64,000 bases of DNA from Chaetorhynchus papuensis (GCA_013396525.1 VWYX01001146.1:76759-140758), one strand, 5' to 3'. Shown: positions 11,701 through 22,539, numbered from the stretch's first letter. The notes: a model not told the origin generated them from the letters alone. Numbers and translations are program-made.

Positions 11701-14700
11701 ACGAGTGCACGGTGAAATACAAGTTTGAATATCGCAACAGCGGGGACAGAGACTGGAAGGTAAGGCAAAGCATGAATTAATTAATTAAAGCCCCCCCAGC
11801 CGGGGCTATTTTTCTGCCTTTACTTCCTGCACAGGTTTATGTTTGCATTTCAAGGAGAAGTGGAACCAAAGCCACTTCTATTTTCCATGAGAAACCAGCC
11901 CGTTTCAGTGGTTTGAATGGGAATGTGTTTTGAAATGCACCAGCAGCAGCAGCCAGGGAAGGGGTTATTTCTGTCAGAGGGCTGGGTGTTTGCTGCCCAA
12001 AGTAATTCAACAACATTCCTCATTGTAAAAGGAAAAAAATTTACACTTTTCTAAAGCACCTTGATGGGGCTTGAACTGAGACAACAGATCCTTAGGGATG
12101 CAGTGTGGTGAACAAATAAAAGTTAAATTAATTATTAATTTAATTATACTAATTAAATTATTATCCTAATAATTAATATCATTAATTATCCTAATAGTCC
12201 AACATTCCCTCTATCCAGAAGTGTGCTTTAATTACCATTTACTTCTCTCTTTTAGATATGGTTGACTCTAACTCAGCTCTTTGATAAAATTGTCAGTTGT
12301 CTCTCACTGATGTGTAGCAGGGCAGTAGCAGGCACAGAACAGGAAGGGTTTTTGGAACACGTTTTGTGAGTGCTTAGAAGGTGAAAGCTGCTGCAGGTTT
12401 AAGAAGGTAAATGGAATGGGGAGAGGAGAAACCCAGCAGTGGGAGCTGTTTGGTTGGCACAAGGCACTGAGGAAAAATATGCTGAGGATCTTTCCCAATG
12501 ACCTAAAATACAGACTGGTATCCTGAATGAAAAAAGGGATATTTTTGTACAGTCCTAAGGCAGGAGTGCTAGAGGGCTTGCCAGCTCAAGAGACCAGGAA
12601 GGGAGAAGGCGCAATCAGTCAGGCTGGCAGTGCAGTGCAGTGTTCCTCCTTGCTGGAACACCTGCTTCACCCGCCCCAGGCAGCAAAGCCAAGGCTGCCA
12701 GGCCATGCTCAGCCATCACAGAAATGGGGTTAGCCCCAGCCATCCCATGGCAGCCTGCAGAGGTGGAAAATCCAGTTTCAGCTGTGGATTGCAATGGCAA
12801 GGGCATGGAAAGGGGCCCTTGGAGCTGATGTCGGTCACGATGCACCTCACACTCCCAGCTGTGCCGTAGGGTGAGTCTCTGCAGATTCCTCCAGGATGAT
12901 TTTAACTGCAGTTTGAAAGAAAAACATGCACCATTTCAAACAACACATCAGGATTCCTGAAATCATGAGTAATAAAAATTTCTTATATGAGGCAGACGTA
13001 CAGATTAGGACAAAATCGCCTCTGACGCCTTGCCAAAATCTTGACCTCAGATAAGGTCATGAAGAACAGTCAGGCTGAAGAAAATCTGCTGGACATCAGC
13101 AGAAGCAAACATTGAGATCTGTTAGAAATACCTGGCTCAACTCAGCTCTCACGCCTGGGGAGTGCTGACTGTGGGGCAGCCTGACTGTGGGCTGTGCCAT
13201 TGCTGTTCCCCCTGCAGCACATGGATGCATTTTATGGCACATTACCTCTGTCCTGCATGGGCTGATGCAACACTTTGTCTCATCATTTGATGTAAATCTT
13301 TGTCAACTTCGTTTTCCTCGCATTAAGTGATGGGGAGTAAGTCTGAGGAAAAAAAAAAATAGAAAAACCTTCAAAGGGGGGTGCTCAGTCCCACAAAAAA
13401 GTCCCACAGAAGGCCGAGCCCAGTGGTACACAGTGGTGGGTGAGCCTGTGCTGCACTGCCTGGCTGCTGGGCCACCCTTGCAGGGTGTGGCTGTGCTTCC
13501 CACAGGAACCAGCCTTACAAGACTAGTTGTTCCTTCTGTTTCTGATTGTCTCACGCCATAAACAAATGCCTTTTATCTGGATTTGTGGTGGCATCCTCCT
13601 CAGGTGCTCCTTGCTGCTGGGGGTCCCGTTAATCAGCCTGCTCTGCCTTGTCATTGCTCTGTCCTGTGGGGTGAAGGGACTCACAGCCAGCAAGGCTGGG
13701 CACAGCAGGTGTAAATCAGAGCTGGAGGAGCTCTGGGCAAGTGAGGCAGGACAGAAACACAAAGAGACAGTAAAGCACACGGATGAGACTATTTGCAGCT
13801 GGAGCAAGAGCAAGAGTACCTAATTCTGCAGCCCCCTTAGCGACAGAAGAGGTGCTTAAAAAGTCTGTCTTTCAACCAGGTTATTTTTACTAGGAAGCTA
13901 AATTTCAGAGTTGGATTTGACCTCAGCAGGACCGCTGAAGTGAGGCTGCAGACACTGCTCAAAGGACACTGTACGGATGACGTGGAGGTGCAAAGTGACT
14001 GGATTTATGCCACCTTTCAGGTCCCACCACAAGGTTAGGAGCAGTTTTGGGGTATCTGGTACAGTTTTGTGCTTTGCATGAGCCTGTTGCACGACACAAT
14101 GCTGGCTTGAGGGTTCCTGGATGGACTAGGCATTGCAGAGCTTGCTGATGTTTAAGACACCAGAGCAGCTCTGCTACCAAAGGCTGTGGTTGTGGTTACT
14201 GGATACCTGGGGCTCCTTTCCCTCTGCCTGTGCCCAAGCTCTGCTCAGCTGCCCTGCAAGAGCTCCACTGCTGAATGAAAAGGTCAGTTAAGCATCTTTC
14301 TGCTCTAAGATGGACTGGCTTTTATGAGGAACAGAACACTTGGCAGTAAAACTAATTATGCTGACTGGCAGCTTTTCCTTTTCCTTTTCCTTTTCCTTTT
14401 CCTTTTCCTTTTCCTTTTCCTTTTCCTTTTCCTTTTCCTTTTCCNNNNNNNNNNNNNNNNNNNNNNNNNNNNNNNNNNNNNNNNNNNNNNNNNNNNNNNN
14501 NNNNNNNNNNNNNNNNNNNNNNNNNNNNNNNNNNNNNNNNNNNNNNNNNNNNNNNNNNNNNNNNNNNNNNNNNNNNNNNNNNNNNNNNNNNNNNNNNNNN
14601 NNNNNNNNNNNNNNNNNNNNNNNNNNNNNNNNNNNNNNNNNNNNNNNNNNNNNNNNNNNNNNNNNNNNNNNNNNNNNNNNNNNNNNNNNNNNNNNNNNNN

Positions 14701-17700
14701 NNNNNNNNNNNNNNNNNNNNNNNNNNNNNNNNNNNNNNNNNNNNNNNNNNNNNNNNNNNNNNNNNNNNNNNNNNNNNNNNNNNNNNNNNNNNNNNNNNNN
14801 NNNNNNNNNNNNNNNNNNNNNNNNNNNNNNNNNNNNNNNNNNNNNNNNNNNNNNNNNNNNNNNNTTCTCTTCTCTTCTCTTCTCTTCTCTTCTCTTCTCT
14901 TCTCTTCTCTTCTCTTCTCTTCTCTTCTCTTCTCTTCTCTTCTCTTCTCTTCCTCTCTTTTCTTTTTCTATCTTTCCACTGTAGTACACAGTTGTTCAAA
15001 GGCATAAAATGATACTTTTGCTTGGTCTGATTGGTACATTGTTAAACAGTGATTATTTTCTTCTGATTTGACAGGAAAGCTGGAATCAGAGATCCAGAAT
15101 TTCCACTGCATCTATCATGACTGGGAATACCTGAAGTGCACCTGGCAGCCAGGTCTCCTCACACCTCGTGGTGTGCATTATGGGCTGTATTATTGGTATG
15201 TAACAGCAAAATAGGAAAACATCCAGGCAGCAATCAAGTGAACCACTCAGAGTACAAAAATGCCCCAGTAAATATGCTTTTAGGGCTGGCAATGCTATTG
15301 TCCAATTCACCCAGAATGAACGAAAATAATGTCCCAAGCAACACATGCCTTCTGGCAAGAAAACACCAAATCCTTTCTTACTTTCTTAGAATTAGGCTTC
15401 TGCTGATCTTTGCCAGGAAATGCATTCTCACTTCCTCTGATGCCTTTTCCTGGTCTTAAAATCAAGAGTCAAACACAATTAGAAGGGAAAAAGGGATTTT
15501 ACCTTGGGATTTATTTTAAGGATCCTTAGGTGCACCACGTCCAGGTCGAATGCGCCTCCATGCACACCCCAATGCACACCCACCAAAGATCTGGTATCAC
15601 ATTATAGGTGTTACTAATTAGCACATTTATCAAAGATTCCCCAGTGAGAGGCTCCAATGAGCTCCCCTCCCCAAGGAACCTTCCCCTGGATGGTTCTATC
15701 TCAGTTTACAAAATGTGTTCTGGAGAGGACCTTGGGCTCTGGGCACACTGATCCCTGACTACGAAGCTTCTAAAATGTTCAGTCTCCCAGCTTGACAAAC
15801 AAGTCCAAGAATGTGGGCAAAAAGCACTGAGAATACAGAAATTGTAAAAAGGTATAACAGGGGCATAAAAGAAAAGGCAAAAAATCATCATGGCATCAAC
15901 TCCCCCTGAGGTGTTTTCTGCATGTTGTGCAGCATAAAGACTTGTGCTTTCCCTTTGCTGAACACACCTGGATAGTTCTGGGTGCACATTTCCCATGATC
16001 ACAGTGCATATATATCAACAGGACAGGGTTTAGCATGAGGCTACCAAGCTCAGTGAACCCTAGACACAGAGTGGAGCTTCTCAGCAACTTGGAGTTTTAG
16101 TGTTCAAATATATTTTCATAGCCTCAGCACATCTCATACAAGCAAACATGCTGCCACAAGGTAATGATAATAATAATGCATATTTCTCAGCTGTTTCTTT
16201 TAAACTAGTGCCTAGATTCTGTTCTGCAGGAAAAACATAGCTAGAATTAGTGGTTTGGGCCAAAGTAAATACAGTATTTGTGCTTCAGCTCCTATGATAT
16301 TATGGAAAGGATGACTTAGGCTGGGTTTCATGCCACTGGGCTATGTGGAGAAAAGCATAGCTGCATTTTAAAGAGGTTCCATGTAACTCTTGGAAATAGT
16401 CTTCAAAGCAGAAGCACTGATTCAAAATCATTTTGCTGACTGCAAAGATCTGCTTGAAGGAAACCATGGAAATGCATGATTCATGCCTAAAAGAAAAACA
16501 AACACTAAAAAAACCCCAACCTTTATTTAATTGCCTTCAATAAAACCAGGCATTTGGATCTGCATCCTTTGATCCCTGTGAGCAACTTTTTATAGATCAT
16601 GAAGTTTTCCCCCCAAACACAACTTGCTGTGCAGGGAGACTTTTGTTATGTCTGGAGTACAGGGGCCAGATTCAGCCCTGCCTTGAGGGCATAAATCAGC
16701 TGGAGCCTTACAAGGTAATATGAAACACCAGTCAGTATTTCCAGGATGGAGCCAGCAGCTCAGCTTTGGGGAGTGGCCCCCAAAGGCAGAAGGGATGGGG
16801 TTGTGGTTGCACGTTAGGTAATAATCAGCTCCCACCCTGAGTTTCCGTGTGCCCATGGAGAGCCATGGGACCTAACTGCAATCAGCCAGAGCAGCTCAGC
16901 AGCACTCAGCACACTCATGGCACACATCACCTGAAATGAAAACATTTCATTTTGGCTTGGGAGGGCACCTTTCTGCAACTCCAGAGTCGGTGACTGACAG
17001 TGCAGGAAGGGCCCTAGGGGAGGATGACTGTCTTCGTGAACAGAGGCCAGATCCCTCCCCAGCTCCAGTCACACAGTGGCACCTCTTGTGCTCCAGGAAT
17101 GGGCTTGGGGAGAGCCTGACACAGCCTACAAACCAGCCTGGGAAGCTGTCTGTGCGTGTTTATTTGGTGTTTTCTCTTCTCCACACTTTTGCCATAGCTG
17201 ATCCACAGCACTGTGCTTTGGACAAAGGCTGGGATATGGGCAATAATCGAGGCTTAAGTCCAGTCTTAAAAAAAAAAAGGTTTTACCCAAGTGTCGCTGT
17301 TGCACCATGGATAGGTGGAGAAACCACATAAAGTCCAGGCTCAGGTATCAATGGCAACAAGCTGATTTAATAATTTTTCCTGAGGCTTTTATATGTTAGT
17401 TCTCAAAAAGTGAGTTAAACGGCATAAGGTAATTGGGCCTCTGGCCATCCACCCCTTGAGGGGATTGGCCAAATTCTAAGACATCCATTCCTAAATATTT
17501 TGCTAGTTAGAGCCATAAAAATCCTGCAAAACAACCTGCAGGTGCAAGAAGTTTACAAAACGGTAACATTGTTTTAGATGGGAAAAGACATGGGAAAGAC
17601 AGAGCTCTCACAAAATGCTGCAGAGAGCTGAAGAAATTCCCTGCTGAAGTTTTTCAGTATCCATACCTCAGCAGTAATTTGCTTTGGTTACTTTTTTCTG

Positions 17701-20700
17701 TTTCCCCACACACTGCTAGGTATGAGGGGCTGGACCGCGCGGTGCCGTGTGATCGCTACATCCAGGATCGCGGGATGAACGTCGGCTGTGTGCTGCAAAA
17801 CATCAGCCAGGCAGAATACCAGGATCTGAACATTTGTGTCAATGGTTCAGCAGCAGCCACCCTGCTACGGCCACTGTACACCACCCTTCGCCTTCACAAC
17901 CTCGGTAACGACGGCAGGGAAGCAACAGGGGACCCTCATGGCCACCACACATCCCAGGCCCACTTCCTGCATTAGGGGTCTCAAATGAATGTGTGCTTTT
18001 GTAGGTGGATGGTTGGAATGTGTGTATTTCCCCCAAAGAAGGGGCTGTGGCATGTGCCAAACGGGACTTTAGCTTCCAGGAGCGTTTGCAGGCAAGCAAC
18101 AACACCCAGCACAGCCCAGGAGGGTCAGCGGGTGCCTCCAAGTGCTGCATTTGGCAGCTGGACAGCTGGAAACATAAATGGCCTGCTGGGCATACAGCAG
18201 AGCAGCTATGGGGGTTTTGGCCCTAGTAGCAGGGTCACAGAGATATCTGCATTTACTCCTGATGGAATTGAAACCACTGCTCCACCCCTCGCAAGCACAG
18301 GAGAGATCTTTAGGCTTTGCCGTTAAAAACCTAGCTAAGGTCTGGGGCGAGCTGAGTGCAAGGTGTGATGGCGTCTGTCAGAGCAGAGATGGATTTCAAA
18401 CCCAGGAAGGACAGGGAATGGGACTGATGCCTGAGATGGGCACCTAAAAATGGAGACTAGACAAGAATAAAGGAACAAAGGTAGGTATTTATTTGAAGGG
18501 CCTTCAAAGGTACCCCTGGCCCCTTTGGACTAAAGGCTACACCCAAGATGGACCCTGGGTCACGAGTTCTTCACACTTTTATAAGTTTGGGCTATTTGCA
18601 TATCAGGATAAACTCTCCAATTACAACCCCAGTTAATGATGTAACTACCCCAAGTTTACCCTCCTCTTCAGAGGCCTTTGTTTACATATTTTGGGGCCTG
18701 GGACAATCTAGGTTGTTCTTGGAGAACAAACCTAGAGTGGCTTTTTACGTCTAGCCAGCATGAGAGAACAGCAGCTAACAGGCCACAAGAAACTTCAGAA
18801 CTACACACCAGGCAGTACAGGATTTAAAAAATATAAAAGTTAAAACCTAAGGCATCAGGAGCAAGGCACGGTGTGATGTGCAAACATTGCATGTGCATGG
18901 GGTTTATTATAGACAACATGCTGGTGCATTTGCCTTCATGCCAGAAGAACTAATAGCCAGTCCTCCAGCTAAGCCATTGAGCTAATGAGCAGGACTTCTG
19001 AATTCAATTAGTGCTGCCATGGGCTTTGTGTGTGGCTTTGGGCATCTGACACAAACCAGAGTGTTTTCTGGGACGCAGAGAGTGTGGGGCCAGCAGTGCT
19101 GTGGAGTGTCGCTGCAGGGGCCAAGGCTGCCCCGGCAGCACGGGGAGGGCTGGCGGCTGCAAGGGGAACGTGCCGAGCACACTGCTCACACCCCCGTGCT
19201 TCAAATCCCCTGCCCTGCAGCCCAGAGCAAGGACCCCATCCAGCCTGTGTGTCAAGTCAAAATGAATAATCCACCCTCCTCCAGGCTCTGTGACATCTTG
19301 CTCCTCCAGCATCGTGGCTGAGAGCCAGGAGAGCTCAGAAACCCCATCAGCGGGGAAAAGGGACAGCGGCTGGCAGTGATGAACTGAAGCCTTTCCACCA
19401 AGAGCTGTCTGAGAGCACCTCCTGACCTTCTCTGTTTTTTCTCCCCTCCTAGCAAAGCCCTCAGCCCCGAAGCAGCTGGTGCTTTCCATGTCTGCAGCTG
19501 AGGAGCTCCACGTGGCCTGGAGCCCACCAGGAGGGAGAATACCGCCGCACTGCCTGGAGTACGAGGTGCAGGTGGCAGAAGATGTGGGGAAAGCCACTGC
19601 TGCCTGGGCGGTAGGGACAGCACCCGGGGTGCCTCAGGGAGGGGAAGGGGCAGTGGGGAGGCACAGGCTGCAGCAGGGTGTGGGTTACCCTGGGCACGGA
19701 CTGTGCACGGCCCCGGCCGGTGCTGCTGGTGGAAATCGCTGACCGGCTGCTGAACTGCACATGTTCCTCCTTAACCCCCTTGACCTCCAGCTGCAGCTTT
19801 GCTTTAGCAGTAACAGATCCCAGCAGGAGGTTCCAAGTGAGCGTTTCCTTGGACCTCCCGCCTGTTTTCTCAGAAAACCGTCATCGAAGAAATTTAAAGG
19901 TTGCTGTGGCTTGTTTCCCTGAATAGGGTGGGACAACTTGAACCAAGGAAACTATAATTCTTATCTCCCAGAAGGAGTGGCCTAGGACAGAACACATCTT
20001 TTATGCATGGTGCTTTTTCCTTGTGCGTTATCCAGGTGCAGTTTGGACGGCAAAAATGAAAAGGGCTAATTAATCACAGGGGACACCTTTTTTTTAATTG
20101 CCGTATTCCACTCATGAATCTCCTTAGGTAATTAAAAGAATGGTTCCATAAATTAACAGGCATAAATGGCAACATACATGATGACACCTCCAGAAAGTAT
20201 TTTCAGTAGATTTGTCTTCATAGTCATGTTATTTACATTAGCTTGTACAAAACTCTTATGAAATAATTTAAAATTGCCAAAAGATAATCCAGAGGTTTAC
20301 AGAGCCTGGGCAGTGTTCAGGAACATCAGGCCACACCAGACAGAACCTGGTGGTGGCACGTAATTCCTTGATATTTCTTCTTTCTGTTTTGTTTCTCAGT
20401 TTGTGTCAACCCAAATGGAAACTGCTTTAACAATTTCCAGAGCAAACCAAAGCCACGTTTCATGTGTTCGTGTCAGGGGGAGAACAAACATTTTTTGTGC
20501 TGACCAGGGCTTTTGGAGTGAATGGACACAGGATTGTTTCTCTGGTACGGAACTCAAAGTAAACGGTGTTTCTTTTACATCCCTTATAAAACCTGTGTGG
20601 GTGCAAGTGCTGATGGCTGCCATGGGATCTGCTGGTGTCCAGCACTGGAGGTGGGATGCTGGCTCAGTTACACCTTCAGCCTCCTCCAGCACAGCCATTC

Positions 20701-22256
20701 CTACAGCTTTGAATTTCCAGTGCACTTAGCAGGCAAGCCCCAAAATATTAACGCTTCTGCAGCAGCACCTTTCTCTGCTGCATGGGGAGAGCTGGGGCGG
20801 AGGAGTGACTGCTGAGCAAGAGAGGGCACGGGGTTCTTGCAGTCTCTCCACAGGGCATCCTGCTGGCTGTCCTGCACCCCAGATCAGCTCCTTTGAACCC
20901 TGTAGGCTCTCTTGGGCTGTCCTTGCATGCACTGGCTCTGCTGCAAGATGCAGAAGGCAGGGGAGAGGCACATAGCAGTGACTGCATCTGTGTGCAGGAG
21001 ATACAGTACCCTGAAGGAGGATGTTACCCCACCCAGTAACATACACCTGTAACAAACAAACTAATAAATAAGTAAATAAAAACATGTAGGGTAATGTGGA
21101 CACAATGAGTTTGCATCTGAGCCCAAGCTTTGTAGGAGGTAATACAATCCATTCTAACATCTTCTTACTTCCTGTCATTCATCTTTGCAGTGTCCAGAAA
21201 AGAGGACAAGCAGCTATTTATCCTCATTCCAGTCATCCTGAGTTTGTCAATAAGCCTCATAATATTTATTTTGATTGGCCAGTGCAAGAAAAGGTAAGCA
21301 CCAAGGCAGCCTGTCCAAGCCATGTGCTTTTATGTTGGTGTCTATAACTATTTATAACTGCAGTTATAACTGAAACATCACATTAAATGTCTAAGGGCCA
21401 AACATTAATAGATGCTCTAAGATTGGACACCAAACAATAGTTTATTTTCAGTAAACAGCCTTCCTGAGTGCGTCTGTTTCTGATATGAAATGCCCCTACA
21501 GCAGCCCATAAACTCACTGCAGAGACTCCAATACAGCTCATAAGAGCTCAGACTGCTTCTGTTAAAAGCAGCAGTTACTTGCATGCACAGCAGCATAAAT
21601 AAAGCTATTATCATGCCCCAAACCACTCAACAGCAGAGATTTGTCCTAGCTGTGTTAAAGCAATGCCATTTTATTGGGCTAAATCCTCATTCTCTTGGCA
21701 CTCTCATCCCAGCTGTTTACATCCATGTCGGTGGTGGCACGAGGGGAAAGCAGATGCAGTGGATGAATTTGTCTGGTTTTACTGATGATAATTTCTTCAG
21801 GTCTGAGGGGTCACTTGGAGAGAACTGATCCCCAGCACTGATAACTATTATCTTCCTGATTGCCATATAGCATAAGCAAGCAGGAAGCTTTTCTAATAAG
21901 CCTTTTAAGGCAGCACTGATGAGGGAGAACCCGCTCTAGAATTACCTCTGTGTGGTCCCCAGAAATGAACTGACACCTGTTTGGCAGTGGAATGCATGGA
22001 GTCCCAGACCTACACTGCTTCATCTGTGCTTTGCATCCATCCTCCAAATGTTTTGGTTCCTGAAATTCGAACAAAGTGTAGATGCTAGTGAGAAATCTGT
22101 GGAAAGCAAACACTTCCAGCACTGCCAGTGGGACATGGCAGTGTCTGACAGGGATGCTGGAGCATGTCCTCAGCTCTCTCAGTGCTGGGAATAACAGTCT
22201 GTGTCCATTTCAGATCCCCAGCAGGAAAGCCATTGCACACATCTGTGGGATGTTAA
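8705..22256 (+). CDS. IL13RA2: Interleukin-13 receptor subunit alpha-2, complete, nine coding exons
   Basis: Single-pass type I membrane receptor that binds IL-13 with high affinity and in mammals acts mainly as a decoy. The coding join is 8705-8774, 11608-11759, 13880-14033, 15075-15195, 17720-17904, 19453-19610, 20400-20544, 21191-21293, 22214-22256. Every intron is GT/AG and phases run 1,0,1,2,1,0,1,2, giving 1131 nt (376 residues plus stop; human is 380). Residues 1-23 are a signal peptide. Three fibronectin-III-like domains follow, roughly 24-122, 126-227 and 228-327. Recognisable family segments are DPGLLG (34-39), ECTVKYKFEYRN (56-67), paired cysteines 137/147 and 176/189, WYEGLD (166-171), ICVNGS (204-209) and a WSXWS-type box WSEWT (319-323). 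The transmembrane helix is about 337-358, followed by an 18-residue cytoplasmic tail. N-glycosylation sequons lie at 193, 207 and 296. The identification rests on remembered family sequence and on the HTR2C neighbour. The last exon is the least certain part. Confidence 0.93.
8863..8881. repeat. Short (TG)n microsatellite
   Basis: About seven TG units in the first IL13RA2 intron shown here, followed by an irregular TGTG-rich stretch. Confidence 0.85.
9623..9661 (+). promoter_or_regulatory. G-quadruplex-forming motif
   Basis: Five runs of at least three G (GGG, GGGG, GGGGGG, GGGG, GGGG) separated by loops of 2, 4, 5 and 7 bases on the coding strand. It would be present in IL13RA2 pre-mRNA. The function is unknown and the call is purely a sequence pattern. 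Confidence 0.5.
11608..11759 (+). CDS. IL13RA2: IL13RA2 coding exon 2 (D1, first half)
   Basis: Acceptor AATGCAG ends at 11607 and donor AAG|GTAAGG begins at 11760. The exon encodes residues 24-74, including PPRDLQITDPGLLG and NECTVKYKFEYRNSGDRDWK. These align without gaps to the start of the first fibronectin-like domain of mammalian IL13RA2. Confidence 0.93.
11760..13879 (+). other. IL13RA2: IL13RA2 intron 2
   Basis: No gene or clear mobile element was recognised. Contains an AT-rich, TAATTAA-rich tract (12118-12199) and a GC-rich segment near 12600-12850 whose short frames carry no recognisable features. Confidence 0.7.
12118..12199. repeat. AT-rich low-complexity tract
   Basis: Irregular TTAATTA/AATTAATA repeats, almost free of G and C, with many self-complementary TTAATTAA-like words. 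Confidence 0.8.
13880..14033 (+). CDS. IL13RA2: IL13RA2 coding exon 3 (D1, second half)
   Basis: Acceptor TTTCAACCAG ends at 13879 and donor CAAG|GTTAGG begins at 14034. Encodes residues 75-125 (phase 0 in, phase 1 out). FTRKLNFRVGFDLS and VQSDWIYATFQVPPQG parallel the mammalian ITKNLHYKDGFDL and VQSSWAETTYWISPQG segments. The donor GTTAGG is weaker than consensus. Confidence 0.9.
14372..14444. repeat. (CTTTTC)n hexanucleotide microsatellite, truncated by gap
   Basis: About twelve perfect CTTTTC units run directly into the N stretch. Confidence 0.97.
14445..14864. other. Assembly gap (420 N)
   Basis: Run of undetermined bases bounded on the left by (CTTTTC)n and on the right by (TTCTC)n. 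It is almost certainly an unresolved simple-sequence array. Confidence 0.99.
14865..14951. repeat. (TTCTC)n pentanucleotide microsatellite, truncated by gap
   Basis: About seventeen TTCTC units emerge from the N stretch and degrade into TCCTCTCTTTTC. The unit differs from that on the other side of the gap. Confidence 0.97.
15075..15195 (+). CDS. IL13RA2: IL13RA2 coding exon 4 (D2, first half)
   Basis: Acceptor TTTGACAG ends at 15074 and donor TTG|GTATGT begins at 15196. Encodes residues 126-165 and two bases of Trp166. It carries the cytokine-receptor cysteine pair C137/C147 in HCIYHDWEYLKCTWQPG, matching the mammalian DCVYYNWQYLLCSWKPG block. Confidence 0.94.
15451..15960 (-). mobile_element. 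LTR-like fragment of an endogenous retrovirus (boundaries approximate)
   Basis: Read on the minus strand, the block contains GTGCACCTAAGGATCC, then AATAAATCCC as a polyadenylation-like signal (about 15507-15516), and ends near a TTAAGACCA terminus at 15451. The style resembles solo LTRs common in songbird genomes, from memory. I could not define the distal edge or target-site duplication. No retroviral coding sequence is attached. Confidence 0.4.
17292..17673 (-). mobile_element. Solo LTR-like element, copy 1
   Basis: This 382 bp block is clearly homologous to 49769-50136 along its whole length. On the minus strand it has the order expected of an LTR: GGCCAATCCCC (CCAAT-like), then CATATAAAAGCC (TATA-like), then ATTAAA, with TG...CA-type ends (TGCTGAGG to GCGACA). 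Copy 1 carries a roughly 20 bp internal insert near its + strand start relative to copy 2. No internal viral genes are adjacent. Target-site duplications are not convincing. Confidence 0.65.
17720..17904 (+). CDS. IL13RA2: IL13RA2 coding exon 5 (D2, second half)
   Basis: Acceptor ACTGCTAG ends at 17719 and donor CTCG|GTAACG begins at 17905. The first base completes Trp166. The exon encodes YEGLDRAVPCDRYIQ, NVGCVL and DLNICVNGS, all strongly family-like, with cysteines 176, 189 and 205 and sequons at 193 and 207. Confidence 0.95.
17905..19452 (+). other. IL13RA2: IL13RA2 intron 5
   Basis: Contains an LTR-like insertion at 18451-18787 in reverse orientation. The rest is unique sequence without recognisable features. 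Confidence 0.7.
18451..18787 (-). mobile_element. Solo LTR-like element in IL13RA2 intron 5
   Basis: On the minus strand the block shows ACTTATAAAAGTGTG (TATA-like) followed about 95 nt later by AAATAAATACC (polyadenylation-like), then a TTTATTCTTGTCTAG end region and TCTCCA terminus at 18451. A TGTGGCC start at 18787 is one possible 5' end. Order and spacing fit a retroviral LTR. It is not related to the 17292/49769 pair by eye. The distal boundary could extend to about 18825. Confidence 0.55.
19453..19610 (+). CDS. IL13RA2: IL13RA2 coding exon 6 (D3, first half)
   Basis: Acceptor CCTCCTAG ends at 19452 and donor GCG|GTAGGG begins at 19611. Encodes residues 228-280. LHVAWSPPGGRIPPHCLEYEVQV matches the mammalian LKWSIPLGPIPARCFDYEIEI block at the start of the third fibronectin-like domain. 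Confidence 0.92.
20400..20544 (+). CDS. IL13RA2: IL13RA2 coding exon 7 (D3, WSXWS-type box)
   Basis: Acceptor GTTTCTCAG ends at 20399 and donor CTG|GTACGG begins at 20545. Encodes residues 281-328. CVRVRGRTNIFCADQGFWSE is followed by WTQDC and aligns with the mammalian CFVVRSKVNIYCSDDGIWSE segment. The final Ser of the WSXWS box is Thr here. Confidence 0.94.
21191..21293 (+). CDS. IL13RA2: IL13RA2 coding exon 8 (transmembrane helix)
   Basis: Acceptor ATCTTTGCAG ends at 21190 and donor AAAAG|GTAAGC begins at 21294. Encodes residues 329-362. A charged juxtamembrane stretch (SRKEDKQ) precedes about 22 hydrophobic residues (337-358), then the CKKR stop-transfer signal spans into the last exon. 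Confidence 0.92.
22214..22256 (+). CDS. IL13RA2: IL13RA2 coding exon 9 (short cytoplasmic tail) and stop
   Basis: The acceptor CCATTTCAG ends at 22213. In the required phase 2 the exon reads RSPAGKPLHTSVGC followed by TAA at 22254-22256. The resulting tail is about 18 residues, close to the 17-residue human tail. There is no proline-rich box 1 motif for JAK binding, which fits a decoy receptor. A polyadenylation signal 284 nt after the stop supports this as the terminal exon. An alternative acceptor at about 23191 would give only one or two residues before a stop and is less likely. Confidence 0.68.
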
Positions 22257-22539
22257 CTCTGCTGTGCCTGCTGTACTGCTTGTGTTTGGTGGGGTGCTCG
22301 TGGAACACCATCCCAGGGACAGCCAGGGAGCCCTGAGCTTCCTGCAGCCCAGATGGCTCTCCCCTGCCTGCTGCCATTGGTGAAGCCAGCTGTGCAACCC
22401 CACTCCTTCACAGCCCCAGGAAAACTGGAGGGGTTTAAACTGACGGCAGGAAAACTGGGAGAGATCTAAACCAGCTCTGAAGCAAGGTGTTGCTGATAAC
22501 AGGGCAAGGGAGGAAAAAGGGGCAGTGGAAACTGCTGTG

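Larger units (their letters stand above)
14034..15074 (+). other. IL13RA2: IL13RA2 intron 3, interrupted by an assembly gap
   Basis: The intron between coding exons 3 and 4 consists largely of two pyrimidine microsatellites around 420 N. True length is therefore unknown. Both flanking exons are intact and in consistent phase, so no coding exon of IL13RA2 appears to be missing in the gap. Confidence 0.85.
15196..17719 (+). other. IL13RA2: IL13RA2 intron 4
   Basis: Holds two LTR-like insertions (about 15451-15960 and 17292-17673), both oriented opposite to the gene. The 16000-17290 interval has no recognisable gene. Short A-rich and T-rich runs occur. Confidence 0.7.
19611..22213 (+). other. 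IL13RA2: IL13RA2 introns 6-8
   Basis: Three short introns (19611-20399, 20545-21190, 21294-22213) around coding exons 7 and 8. I see no mobile elements or RNA genes in them. Confidence 0.7.

Noticed and set aside
14288..15007. Long open frames on both strands across the assembly gap
   Set aside because: Produced only by microsatellite codons and N bases. Not genes.
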